Assembly: GCA_049606855.1 (NCBI GenBank)
Contig: JBMYVY010000015.1
Span: 1-49,675, forward strand
Direction of reading: 5' to 3'
DNA length: 49,675 bases
Source: JBELHR01 sp049606855
GTDB taxonomy: Bacteria; Bacteroidota; Bacteroidia; Flavobacteriales; Flavobacteriaceae
Shown one piece after another: positions 1 through 8,255 of this stretch. The notes below the pieces were generated by a model, which saw nothing but the letters and a program-made list of their open reading frames with translations, made no database searches and was not told the DNA's origin. Within the stretch, counting starts at the first letter, position 1. Each line of letters opens with the position of its first letter. The translations under genes were made by a program, and so were the position numbers.

Positions 1-53
<53 letters not shown>

Positions 54-69
54 TCTTTGTTTGCGGTGG

Positions 70-101
70 CAAATATACAACCAATTTGTTCGATTTACCA
101 A
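70..101 (-). promoter_or_regulatory. promoter for tRNA-Phe
   Basis: On the minus strand TATATTTG (77 to 70) matches the Bacteroidota -7 consensus TAnnTTTG. A TTG at 101 to 99 lies 21 bases upstream, as expected for the -33 element. The box ends 16 bases before the tRNA 5' end. Inferred from sequence only. Confidence 0.6.
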
Positions 102-126
102 ACATTTTTTTTAAAAAAATCTTCTA

Positions 127-134
127 TATCTTTG
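127..134 (+). promoter_or_regulatory. -7 promoter element of coaX
   Basis: TATCTTTG is an exact TAnnTTTG match. It ends only 7 bases before the first ATG of coaX (142), so transcription would begin at or next to that ATG. No convincing -33 TTG is seen. This bears on start choice: either a nearly leaderless message from 142 or a very short leader before the ATG at 151. Confidence 0.55.
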
Positions 135-141
135 AGTTTTT

Positions 142-867
142 ATGGCCAAAATGAAGGATTTAATTATTGATATAGGGAATACTAGAATAAAAGTAGCTGA
201 ATTTGAGGATGCTATACTCACCTCGGTTGAGGTGATGACTGCTGCTGAATTGATTCAGTTTTTGGATAAAAACTCCGATTATAAAAGTAAATTTTATTCC
301 AGTTCTGCGAACCCTGACGGTGAAATAGAACAATTGTTGTTGGGTAAATATGGTTTTGAGGCCCTCAATAGACAATTGAATATGCCTTTTCATAATACTT
401 ACCAGACCCCTGAAACATTGGGTTTAGATCGCCTAGCATTAGCTGCCGCAGCCATAAAGTTATTTCCGGATTCGAATGTTTTGGTTATCGATGCTGGAAC
501 TTGCATTACCTATGATTTGATAAACGCTAAAGGGGAGTATATAGGAGGGGCAATAGCCCCAGGAATTTCTATGAGATATCATGCAATGAATCACTACACT
601 GCTGGACTGCCACTGCTTAAGTTGGCTAGGGTTGATAAACTTATTGGAAGTACCACAGAAGCATGTATGAATATTGGCGTTGAAAAAGGGGTTGTTTTTG
701 AGGTAGACGCAATGATTAAGGCCTATGAATTAGAATTTGATAAATTAAATATTGTTTTAACTGGAGGCGATACTTTTCATTTGGCTGGTCAATTAAAAAA
801 TAGCATATTTGCCAATCCAAACTTTATCCTGGAAGGGCTAGAGTGCATAATGACTTATAATTTATAA
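142..867 (+). CDS. coaX: type III pantothenate kinase
   Basis: Catalyses ATP-dependent phosphorylation of pantothenate, the first committed step of coenzyme A synthesis, in the cytosol. The 241-residue protein has the ASKHA-fold signatures of the type III enzyme: DIGNTRIK at residues 10-17, GLDR at 94-97, DAGTCITYD at 117-125 and YIGGAIAPG at 133-141, with GGDT near residue 208. Length is normal for CoaX. An in-frame ATG at 151 would give MKDLIIDIGNT, which resembles many family N-termini; given the promoter box at 127-134 both starts are possible. It is followed after 3 bases by the outer-membrane protein gene, so the two are probably co-transcribed. Confidence 0.93.
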   Translation: MAKMKDLIIDIGNTRIKVAEFEDAILTSVEVMTAAELIQFLDKNSDYKSKFYSSSANPDGEIEQLLLGKYGFEALNRQLNMPFHNTYQTPETLGLDRLALAAAAIKLFPDSNVLVIDAGTCITYDLINAKGEYIGGAIAPGISMRYHAMNHYTAGLPLLKLARVDKLIGSTTEACMNIGVEKGVVFEVDAMIKAYELEFDKLNIVLTGGDTFHLAGQLKNSIFANPNFILEGLECIMTYNL

Positions 868-870
868 AGA

Positions 871-2151
871 ATGAGATACCTAAGCTTGCTTGTTTTCGTT
901 TTAGCTTTTAATGGCTTAAATGCACAAAACGGAACCATTTCTCCCTATTCCTTTATTGGATTAGGAGAATTACAGCCAAGTAAAACGATTGAGGAAATAA
1001 TGATGGGGGGAATAGGAGTAGCTTATTCTGATGGTATTCAAGTTGGGTTTTCGAATCCAGCAACCTATTCCAGCATGCAATTGACTAGTTTTTCTGTTGG
1101 AGCTGTAAACAAGAATTTATACGTAACTGAAGGTGATACTAAATCAAATGGAAGTATTTCTGCTGTTTCCTATTTAAGTATGGGGATTCCATTAGGAGGA
1201 AAAGCAGGAATGATTGTTGGTTTGATGCCTCAATCCAATGTTGGTTACTCTTTGGTCAGTACTACCCTTGACGATGAGGGAACTGCCGTTTTCTCCGATC
1301 TATACAGAGGGTCAGGAGCCACCAATCGTGTTTTCTTTGGATTGGGTTATGAAATTTTTAAAGGATTCTCACTTGGAGCAGAGGCAGAATATGTTTTTGG
1401 AAATATTGAGCATTCGATTTTAAATCAGCAGAGAAACGTACAATACGGGACACGATACTTTACGGACTCCAATGTAAATGGATGGAGAGGTAAATTGGGA
1501 GTCATGTATCAGAAAGAATTTAAAGAACAAAACTATCTTAGTTTTGGGGCAAGAGCTACAATGAGTGCGGAAGCAAAATTTACAGGTGAACAGTATTTTT
1601 ATCCCGTAAATTTACAAGTTAGTGAAGAAATCCCTGTAGGAGATGCCCCGGCAACGGAAGTTGATGGAGTAATTTCTTACCCGGTGTTTTTATCAGTAGG
1701 ATTGGGGTATGGAAAAAAGAATAAGTGGTATGCAGAATTCGATTATACGCACAACGGTGCTCCTGAACAATCAGGATCGGCTTTCCAAGATGCAGATCGT
1801 TTTGGCTATAAAGATACCCAAAGGTTTGCACTAGGGGGAAGCTATACTCCTAAATATAACTCGATCAATAGTTATTGGGCAAGAGCAACCTACCGTATGG
1901 GCTTCAATTACGAAGAAGCCGGCATACTAGTGGATGGTAATAATAATGGACAATTGTCAGATATTACTACCTTTGGCATGGCTTTTGGTGTTGGTTTACC
2001 ACTTAGAAGCCCTGGTTCAAAGATAAATCTAGGGATTGACTTTGGAAGAAAAGGAAATCCTGAAAATGGTTTGATTGAAGAGAACTATGTGAATATCCGT
2101 TTAGGAGTAGCCCTTTTGGATAAGTGGTTTATTAAGAGAAAAATTAATTAG
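871..2151 (+). CDS. putative outer-membrane beta-barrel protein
   Basis: The 426-residue product begins with a cleavable signal peptide (about residues 1-18, ending LNAQ). It continues with alternating, glycine- and aromatic-rich strands typical of a transmembrane beta-barrel. The early segment with GFSNPATYSS (about residues 57-66) is characteristic of FadL/OmpP1- and PorV-like barrels of Bacteroidota, so a hydrophobic-substrate channel or assembly protein is possible, but the substrate is unknown. The closing residues keep an amphipathic strand pattern. It sits between coaX and a secreted TPR protein in a run of envelope genes. Confidence 0.7.
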   Translation: MRYLSLLVFVLAFNGLNAQNGTISPYSFIGLGELQPSKTIEEIMMGGIGVAYSDGIQVGFSNPATYSSMQLTSFSVGAVNKNLYVTEGDTKSNGSISAVSYLSMGIPLGGKAGMIVGLMPQSNVGYSLVSTTLDDEGTAVFSDLYRGSGATNRVFFGLGYEIFKGFSLGAEAEYVFGNIEHSILNQQRNVQYGTRYFTDSNVNGWRGKLGVMYQKEFKEQNYLSFGARATMSAEAKFTGEQYFYPVNLQVSEEIPVGDAPATEVDGVISYPVFLSVGLGYGKKNKWYAEFDYTHNGAPEQSGSAFQDADRFGYKDTQRFALGGSYTPKYNSINSYWARATYRMGFNYEEAGILVDGNNNGQLSDITTFGMAFGVGLPLRSPGSKINLGIDFGRKGNPENGLIEENYVNIRLGVALLDKWFIKRKIN

Positions 2152-2177
2152 AAATAGAATAATTCAAATATTAAGAG

Positions 2178-3527
2178 ATGAAAAGACTAAATTTATTAGC
2201 CTTTGCTATGTTCCTTTTTTTGGGAATGTTAAATTCAAATGCACAGCAAGACGACTGTCTTATTAAGTACAATTTGTTCCGTGGTGATTATAAAGCAAAA
2301 AACTACGATCGAGCTTATGAAAACTGGATATGGTGTATGGATAATTGTCCAACACTTTCAGTGAATATTTATAAGAATGGTGCAACTATCGCCAAATATA
2401 AATACGACAATGCCGCAGAGGCAGATAAGCCAGCAGCAATGGAGTTGATCAAACGTGTATACGAGCAACGTCTTGAAAATTATCCAAAGGATCAAGGTAA
2501 AGTTTATTCTGATTACGCTAAGGCTATTGAGGCTCGTGGAGCTTCTGCAGATGAAGTTTTTGTGTTGTATGAAAAGGCTTTTCAAGCTGACCCATCAAAA
2601 ATGGGGGTAAAAGCGATTTACAAATATTTTGATGGTGTTGTTGAGCGCAAGAAAGATTCTGATGTTCAGTATATTTTTGATACTTATGATGATGTAATTG
2701 AAGGGGTTAACAAGAAAATGGAGAACTATTCTAACAATTTGCTTGCTTACAACGAAAAACTTGATGCTGGTCAAGAATTATCTTCAAAAGATGCAAAGAG
2801 AATGAAGGCCTATGAGGTTAACTTGAGAGCTTTAGGTCAGATTCAAGGAGGGTTGGATGCAAAATTAACTGAGATTGCTTCTTGTGATAACTTGGTTGAC
2901 CTTTATTCTAAAAATTTAGCTGCGAATCAGACGAATGCAAAATGGTTAAAAAGAGCAGTTTCACGTATGTTTAATAAAGAATGTACAGATGCTCCGATTT
3001 ATGTTGACTTGGTAGATGCATATCAGACTGCTGATCCTTCACCAGAGGCTTCTGTTTTCTATGCAACAGTATTGTTGAAACAAGGAAAGAAAAGCGAAGC
3101 AGTAAATGTATTTAAGCAAGCGATTGAACAAGAAACTGATAATTATAAAAAGGCAGGGTACCTATATAAAGTTGCAAACTTGATTAGAACATCTGATAAG
3201 GTGGCAGCTAGAAGATCAGCTTTACAAGCAATTAAATTAAGACCAGGTTATGGTCAAGCATATTTATTGATTGCTGATTTGTATGCGCGTTCTGCAAATG
3301 ATTGTGGTAATAATGTTTTCGAAAAGAAAATGACTTATGTCGCTGCTTTGAATTACGCACTTAAAGCTCAACGCTTGGATCCGAGTATTTCAAGTCAAGC
3401 AAAGAAATACGTAAAGAGTTATGCAGCAAATATTCCAGATAAAAAATTAGTCTTCCAAGAAGGACTTGAAGCTGGATCTTCATATACTATTAAGTGTTGG
3501 ATTAACGAGACTGTAAAGATTCCATAG
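2178..3527 (+). CDS. secreted tetratricopeptide-repeat protein
   Basis: A 449-residue protein with a clear N-terminal signal peptide (residues 1-22, ending NSNAQ), so it is exported to the periplasm or beyond. The body is helical. TPR-like units are clearest around residues 285-370 (SVFYATVLLKQGKKSEAVNVFKQ; KAGYLYKVANLIR; GQAYLLIADLYAR). Paired cysteines (for example C27 and C52) could form disulphides. The gene follows the barrel protein by 26 bases and precedes lptC by 2 bases, suggesting one envelope-biogenesis operon. TPR proteins are scaffolds; no specific partner can be read from the sequence. Confidence 0.75.
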   Translation: MKRLNLLAFAMFLFLGMLNSNAQQDDCLIKYNLFRGDYKAKNYDRAYENWIWCMDNCPTLSVNIYKNGATIAKYKYDNAAEADKPAAMELIKRVYEQRLENYPKDQGKVYSDYAKAIEARGASADEVFVLYEKAFQADPSKMGVKAIYKYFDGVVERKKDSDVQYIFDTYDDVIEGVNKKMENYSNNLLAYNEKLDAGQELSSKDAKRMKAYEVNLRALGQIQGGLDAKLTEIASCDNLVDLYSKNLAANQTNAKWLKRAVSRMFNKECTDAPIYVDLVDAYQTADPSPEASVFYATVLLKQGKKSEAVNVFKQAIEQETDNYKKAGYLYKVANLIRTSDKVAARRSALQAIKLRPGYGQAYLLIADLYARSANDCGNNVFEKKMTYVAALNYALKAQRLDPSISSQAKKYVKSYAANIPDKKLVFQEGLEAGSSYTIKCWINETVKIP

Positions 3528-3529
3528 TC

Positions 3530-4090
3530 TTGTTAAGATTTAAAACATATTTAAAAAACATTGTCGGCATTTATTTGTTGACAATGTTTTTTGCTTGTAC
3601 AAATAATTCTAAGGAGGTCAAAGACTTTTTTGCAGAGCAAAACCTACCGATTGGATATTCAAAAAATGTAAATCATATTTATAAGGATTCCGGTAGAATT
3701 ACTTCAAAGATGTATACCCCACTATTACTTGATTTTTCTAATAGAAAGTTAAATCCTTACAGCGAATTCCCCGAGGGAATTGAAATTATAAGTTTTAAAA
3801 ACAATGGTAAGGATTCTCTTAAGATCACTGGAGATTACGCCATAAATTACTCCAAAACGTATTTGTCTCAGATTGTTGGGAATGTAGTTATTACCAATTT
3901 TGCAGATGGAAGTGTTTTGGAAACTGAAGAGTTGTATTGGGATGATAAATCCAATTATTTCTTTACCGATAAAGACTTTAAAATGACTCAAGGAGAAAAT
4001 ATTATGTTCGGTTCAGGTTTCGAGTCCAAACAAGATCTTTCCAACAGGGTAATTCGTAAAATGTATGGCCGTGGGCCAGTTAAAGAGTAA
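3530..4090 (+). CDS. lptC: LPS export protein LptC (lipoprotein form)
   Basis: LptC bridges the inner-membrane LPS extractor and the periplasmic LptA chain during lipopolysaccharide transport. The start codon is TTG, 2 bases after the preceding stop. The N-terminus is a hydrophobic segment ending in a lipobox-like MFFAC (Cys at residue 23), so this form may be lipid-anchored. The body is the beta-rich LptC/OstA-like repeat: GEFPEG-type turns, an ITGDYAINY strand, ETEELYWD at about 130-137 and a closing GSGFES motif, the usual LptC signature in Bacteroidota. Length (186 residues) fits the family. The next in-frame ATG (residue 19) would cut the signal sequence, which favours the TTG. Confidence 0.85.
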   Translation: MLRFKTYLKNIVGIYLLTMFFACTNNSKEVKDFFAEQNLPIGYSKNVNHIYKDSGRITSKMYTPLLLDFSNRKLNPYSEFPEGIEIISFKNNGKDSLKITGDYAINYSKTYLSQIVGNVVITNFADGSVLETEELYWDDKSNYFFTDKDFKMTQGENIMFGSGFESKQDLSNRVIRKMYGRGPVKE

Positions 4091-4091
4091 T

Positions 4092-4283
4092 ATGAAATTA
4101 ATTAGTAAATTTTTTCAATGGGCTTACCTGGTATTGGGTGTTCTTTTTTGTTTTGAAGGCTTGGCAGTTCTTTTTGGAAGCGAAGAGCCTAAGGGGACTG
4201 CTATACCCTTATTTTTAATTGGAGGCTTGGGTTTTGCCATGTACTTTTTTAAACGTAAATTCGGTCAACGTCTGAACAAATAG
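4092..4283 (+). CDS. small two-helix membrane protein, function unknown
   Basis: A 63-residue protein, not recognised. Two hydrophobic segments (about residues 8-24 and 35-50) are separated by a short polar loop (GSEEPKGTA), and a basic tail (KRKFGQRLNK) follows, which predicts a cytoplasmic C-terminus by the positive-inside rule. The frame is open from 4065 inside lptC, but the ATG at 4092, 1 base after the lptC stop, is the natural start. It sits between lptC and a CNNM transporter and is probably co-transcribed with both. Composition looks coding, and the tight spacing supports it being real. Confidence 0.7.
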   Translation: MKLISKFFQWAYLVLGVLFCFEGLAVLFGSEEPKGTAIPLFLIGGLGFAMYFFKRKFGQRLNK

Positions 4284-4290
4284 TTCGCTA

Positions 4291-5556
4291 ATGATTGAAA
4301 GTATAATCGTAATTTTAGTTTGCATAGCCTTATCTGCATTTTTCTCAGGCATGGAAATTGCGTTTGTTTCTAGTAATAAACTTCACATAGAGCTTGAAAA
4401 AAAGCGCGATGGTATTTTTCCAAAAATTCTGAGTCGTTTAACCCAGAAATCTTCCAGATTCATTACTACGATGCTGGTTGGAAACAATATAGCCTTGGTC
4501 GTTTATTCCTTTTTTATGGGGGATTTGATTATTGGTTTTTTTCAAGACTCAGGGTTGAATGATTTCAGTTTATTACTCCTGCAGACGTTGATATCTACCG
4601 TGGTTATTTTGGTGACGGCTGAGTTTCTGCCCAAAGCGATTTTTCAAATTTACTCTAACCAGGTTTTAAAAATATTTACTTATCCCGCTTATTTCTTCTA
4701 TATTTTATTTTACGGAATCAGTTCGTTGATTTCTTTGATTTCCGATTTTTTATTAAAGTTATTCTTTAATGCCAAAGCCGAATCAAATCAAACTGAATTT
4801 TCTAAAGAAGAGTTGGGGCATTATATCGAGGAGCAATTAGATGCTAGTAACCAAGAGGATGACGTTGATTCAGAAATTCAAATATTTCGAAATGCTTTGG
4901 AATTTCATGAAGTTAAGGCTCGAGAAATAATGATTCCACGCACAGAGATTATCGCCGTGGAGCTGCATGAAAAGCTTTCGTTTTTAAAAAATGAATTTGT
5001 TCGTACTGGCTTGTCAAAAATTATTACCTATAAAGGTACGCTTGATGATATTGTAGGATATATTCCTGCATTTTCTCTATTTAAAAAACCAAGTAGCATA
5101 AAAGGTATAATCTTGCCTGTTGAGTTTGTTCCGGAATCAATGCTCATTGGGGATGTTTTAAATACCTTAGTTAAAAAGAGAAAAAGTGTTGCTGTCGTTC
5201 TAGATGAGTATGGTGGAACTGCTGGGATTATTACGGTGGAGGATATTATTGAAGAACTTTTTGGTGAAATTGAAGACGAACATGACAAAGTGAATTTAAT
5301 TGAAAAGCAATTGGATTTGAATCACTATTTATTTTCGGCAAGACTTGAGGTTGATCACTTAAATGAAGAGTATCAGCTAGATATACCTAAATCAGAAAGT
5401 TATGAAACCCTTGGAGGTTTTATCATTGAAAATCTAGAATATATTCCAGAAAAGGATGAAGAAATTGAGTTGGGGAAATTTCAAATAAAAGTAGTAAAAG
5501 TCGGCTCTTCACGTATTGATCAAGTAGAACTTCAAGTCTTGAATTCTCAAGAATAA
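4291..5556 (+). CDS. CNNM/CorC (HlyC)-family membrane transporter with CBS domains
   Basis: A 421-residue inner-membrane protein of the CNNM/CorC family, members of which mediate or regulate divalent-cation (Mg2+/Co2+) efflux; GldE of gliding flavobacteria belongs to the same family. Domain order: a DUF21 membrane domain with about four helices (residues 1-160) including the FFSGMEIAFVSSNK motif; two CBS modules (about 205-325) with EIMIPRTEI and the VLDEYGGTAGIITVEDIIEELFGEIEDEHD signature region; and a CorC_HlyC domain (about 340-415). It follows the small membrane protein by 7 bases. No gldD lies nearby, so I do not call it gldE. Confidence 0.88.
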   Translation: MIESIIVILVCIALSAFFSGMEIAFVSSNKLHIELEKKRDGIFPKILSRLTQKSSRFITTMLVGNNIALVVYSFFMGDLIIGFFQDSGLNDFSLLLLQTLISTVVILVTAEFLPKAIFQIYSNQVLKIFTYPAYFFYILFYGISSLISLISDFLLKLFFNAKAESNQTEFSKEELGHYIEEQLDASNQEDDVDSEIQIFRNALEFHEVKAREIMIPRTEIIAVELHEKLSFLKNEFVRTGLSKIITYKGTLDDIVGYIPAFSLFKKPSSIKGIILPVEFVPESMLIGDVLNTLVKKRKSVAVVLDEYGGTAGIITVEDIIEELFGEIEDEHDKVNLIEKQLDLNHYLFSARLEVDHLNEEYQLDIPKSESYETLGGFIIENLEYIPEKDEEIELGKFQIKVVKVGSSRIDQVELQVLNSQE

Positions 5557-5595
5557 ACTATTGGTTAATTACTTTCTTTTTTTAATTACAAAATG

Positions 5596-5603
5596 TATCT
5601 TCG
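5596..5603 (+). promoter_or_regulatory. -7 promoter element of the ppiD-like gene
   Basis: TATCTTCG is a one-base variant of TAnnTTTG and lies about 30 bases before the ATG at 5634, in a 77-base intergenic gap. No strong -33 TTG is present at the standard spacing. Confidence 0.45.
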
Positions 5604-5633
5604 CCCCTGAAATTATAATTAACGTTTAAAATA

Positions 5634-7781
5634 ATGGCGATATTATCGAAAATTAGAGAGCGCTCATGGTTACTTATTGTAATCATTGGTATGGCTCTAT
5701 TTGCATTTGTAGCAAGTCCACAGGATATAATGGACTTTTTTAATTCTAGTAAGGTAAATTCAGTAGGTTCTGTAAACGGTGACCCGATTTCTAGAGAAGA
5801 ATTTGCTGCCCAAGTTGAAGCATATAAAGCGAATTCGGGAAACAGATCTAGTCAGCTACAAGCTGTAAATGCAGTATGGAATTCCCTGGTGAGTGAACGC
5901 CTTTATTCAGAGCAATTGGAGAAAGCTGGAATTGTTATTGGGGAGAAAGATGTTTGGGATGCAATTGTGCAGATTCCGTCAATTCAAAATAACCCAATGT
6001 TTCAAAATGAAATTGGTTTCTTCGATGAGAATCGATTAAAAGAATATTTAGCAACGATTAAATTGGATTCAGACGCAGGAGACATCGATGCTCAGAATGC
6101 ATGGTTCAATTGGTTGCAAACAGAAAGAAACGTAAAGAGAAACCTTGAGCAGACTGCTTATGCGTTTATGTTGAACCAAGGTGTTGGAGCTTCTTTGAAA
6201 GAAGGAGAGCAAAAGTATTTGGATGAAAATACATTGATTGATGCTAAATACGTTTATGTTCCTTTTTCATCTATTGATAGCAAAGAAGTGAAGGTTAGCA
6301 AATCTGAGATTTCAAGTTATATTGAAGAGCATGCTTCAGCTTTTGAAGTAGATGCATCTCGAGATATTGAATACGTGAAGTTTGACCTTAAAGCCACGGA
6401 AGCTGATGAGTTAGCAATTGCTAATGAACTTGAAGGCTTAATCAATGATTCTGAGGAGTATGATACGGCAACGAAGCAAACAGTTGTGGTTAAAGGATTT
6501 GCAACTACTGACAATGTTGACTTATTTATTGAAGAAAATGGAAGTGATCTTCCAGTTGATGAAAACTTTTACTTCAAGAATACTTTGGCACGTGCAGCAT
6601 CGGATGAGATTTTTGCAGCACAAGTTGGTGATGTAGTTGGACCTTATAAGGATAATGGTTATTACAAAATTTCAAAGTTAGTTGAACGCGTTCAGATGCC
6701 TGATTCGGCAAGAGCAAGTCATATCTTGATTCCATACATTGGATCTAGAGGAAATAGTCCTGTTTTGACAAAAGAACAAGCAAAAGCTCAAGCTGATAGT
6801 TTAGCCGCTGTTGTTCGTCGCTCTCCATCAAAGATGAGCAGTTTAGCAGCTACGTATTCATCAGATTTATCAAACGCCCAAGACGGAGGTGATTTAGATT
6901 GGTTTGGTTATAATAGAATGGTACCGGAATTTAGAGATTTTTGCTTTTCTAATCCAACTGGAAGTGTTGGTGTAGTTGAGACGATGTTTGGTTATCACGT
7001 GATAAAATTAACCGGAAGAAAGAATGTTCAGCCTGCTGTAAAGATTGCTACGATAGCTAGAAAAATAACTGCATCTGAGGCAACTGAAAATACTTTATTT
7101 GAACAAGCTGAAACTTTTGCTTTTGAATTATCAGAAGGAGCAGATTTCAGAGAATTAGCTGAAGAAAAGGCATACGGAGTGCTCCCAGCAAATAACTTAT
7201 CTCCATTAACAGAAAGAATTACTGTTCTTGGACCATCTCGTCAAATTGTTAAATGGGCCTTTGATGAAGATACTGACCTAGGAGATACACAGCGTTTTGA
7301 TCTGGACAATGGGACCTATGTAGTCGCTATTTTAAAAACTAAAACTGCAGCTGGATTGATGCCGGTAGAAAAGGCAGTGAATAGAGTTAGACCAATCATT
7401 GAAAAAGAAAAGAAGGCGGAGCTTATTAAAGCTAAGTTTTCAGGAGCAACCCTTGCAGATATTTCAAATACAGTAAATGATCCGATTAGAAATGTTACTG
7501 GAATGACGATGGCAGGACCTACTATTGCAGGTATTGGTCGTGAGGTTGCTGTGGTTGGAGCTATGGCTGGAGCACCTCTTAATGAAGTAGTTAGTCCAAT
7601 TATTGGTTCTAATGGTGTATTTGCAATTATGGTTACGGCAAGAACTGCGCCAGAGCCACTTCCGAATTATGAGACATTAAGAAGTCAGCTAGTAAGTCGT
7701 AATGAAGGAAGATTTACTCAAGTATATGAAGCTTTAGAAGAAGCTGCAGATATTACAGATAATAGAGCAGAGTTCTACTAG
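5634..7781 (+). CDS. ppiD: PpiD-like periplasmic foldase, SurA_N and parvulin domains
   Basis: A 715-residue inner-membrane-anchored peptidyl-prolyl isomerase/chaperone that assists folding of proteins leaving the Sec translocon. A short cytoplasmic N-terminus is followed by one transmembrane helix (about residues 11-27). A SurA_N-like chaperone region (about 40-200) begins with NGDPISREEFAAQVEAYK. A parvulin rotamase domain lies at about residues 357-460, with ASHILIPYIG, the central GGDLDWFGYNRMVPEF and the closing GYHVIKL strand. A second, degenerate rotamase-like region follows. It is transcribed alone from its own promoter and ends at a strong hairpin. Confidence 0.88.
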   Translation: MAILSKIRERSWLLIVIIGMALFAFVASPQDIMDFFNSSKVNSVGSVNGDPISREEFAAQVEAYKANSGNRSSQLQAVNAVWNSLVSERLYSEQLEKAGIVIGEKDVWDAIVQIPSIQNNPMFQNEIGFFDENRLKEYLATIKLDSDAGDIDAQNAWFNWLQTERNVKRNLEQTAYAFMLNQGVGASLKEGEQKYLDENTLIDAKYVYVPFSSIDSKEVKVSKSEISSYIEEHASAFEVDASRDIEYVKFDLKATEADELAIANELEGLINDSEEYDTATKQTVVVKGFATTDNVDLFIEENGSDLPVDENFYFKNTLARAASDEIFAAQVGDVVGPYKDNGYYKISKLVERVQMPDSARASHILIPYIGSRGNSPVLTKEQAKAQADSLAAVVRRSPSKMSSLAATYSSDLSNAQDGGDLDWFGYNRMVPEFRDFCFSNPTGSVGVVETMFGYHVIKLTGRKNVQPAVKIATIARKITASEATENTLFEQAETFAFELSEGADFRELAEEKAYGVLPANNLSPLTERITVLGPSRQIVKWAFDEDTDLGDTQRFDLDNGTYVVAILKTKTAAGLMPVEKAVNRVRPIIEKEKKAELIKAKFSGATLADISNTVNDPIRNVTGMTMAGPTIAGIGREVAVVGAMAGAPLNEVVSPIIGSNGVFAIMVTARTAPEPLPNYETLRSQLVSRNEGRFTQVYEALEEAADITDNRAEFY

Positions 7782-7803
7782 AACCTTCTAATAATAAAAA
7801 TTT

Positions 7804-7836
7804 AAAAGAGCAATTCCCTCGTGGACTTGCTCTTTT
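7804..7836 (+). terminator. intrinsic terminator after the ppiD-like gene
   Basis: A perfect 10-base stem, AAAAGAGCAA (7804-7813) with TTGCTCTTTT (7827-7836), has a 13-base loop and continues into a T run. It separates ppiD from the H-NOX operon. Confidence 0.85.
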
Positions 7837-7844
7837 TTTGTTTG

Positions 7845-7852
7845 TAATTTTG
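7845..7852 (+). promoter_or_regulatory. candidate -7 element of the H-NOX operon
   Basis: TAATTTTG matches TAnnTTTG and ends 13 bases before the first ATG. A TTG at 7827-7829, inside the upstream terminator stem, is 15 bases away, shorter than the usual spacing. Only 29 bases separate terminator and start codon, so any regulator site must overlap the hairpin or the 5' end of the gene. Confidence 0.4.
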
Positions 7853-7865
7853 TTAAATTGCTACA

Positions 7866-8255
7866 ATGATAACATTACTCTATATTGAAGATGATCCTAT
7901 TGAACAGTTGAAATTTAAAAAATTAGTTCAAAAGGAATTTCCAGAAATTAAATTACATGTCAAATCAAATGGCGAGGAGGGACTAGTCTTCTTGAAAAAC
8001 ACACATGAGAATATTGATTTGATTATTTTGGACTTAAATATGCCTAAAGTAAGTGGTTTTGAATTTTTAGAATTGAATCATTTTATCAAAGTCTCTAGAG
8101 TAGTGGTAGTAACGAGTTCTTCGAATGAAAGCGATATGGAGCGCTTGGAAAAAATGGGAGCGATTGCGTATTTCGTAAAGCCCCTCCGATTAGAAGAATA
8201 CAACGAGTTATTGAAGAGCATTTTAACGTTTTACAGTAAAAATAAATTGATATGA
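7866..8255 (+). CDS. stand-alone receiver (CheY-like) protein of the H-NOX operon
   Basis: A 129-residue single-domain response regulator with no output domain. The acidic pair is E8-D9-D10, the phospho-acceptor is D56 (IILDLNMPK), the switch Thr is T83 and the conserved Lys is K105 (FVKP). It is the first gene of a five-gene overlapping operon and shares 4 bases with the H-NOX gene. As there is a histidine kinase without a receiver, an HPt protein and a DNA-binding regulator downstream, the likely role is the Spo0F-like intermediate that takes phosphate from the kinase and passes it to the HPt. A separate protein-interaction output is possible. Confidence 0.9.
   Translation: MITLLYIEDDPIEQLKFKKLVQKEFPEIKLHVKSNGEEGLVFLKNTHENIDLIILDLNMPKVSGFEFLELNHFIKVSRVVVVTSSSNESDMERLEKMGAIAYFVKPLRLEEYNELLKSILTFYSKNKLI

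Noticed and set aside
4291..5556. Calling the CNNM protein GldE (gliding motility)
   Set aside because: GldE is a member of this family, but gldD, its usual neighbour, is absent and no other gliding genes are in the window.
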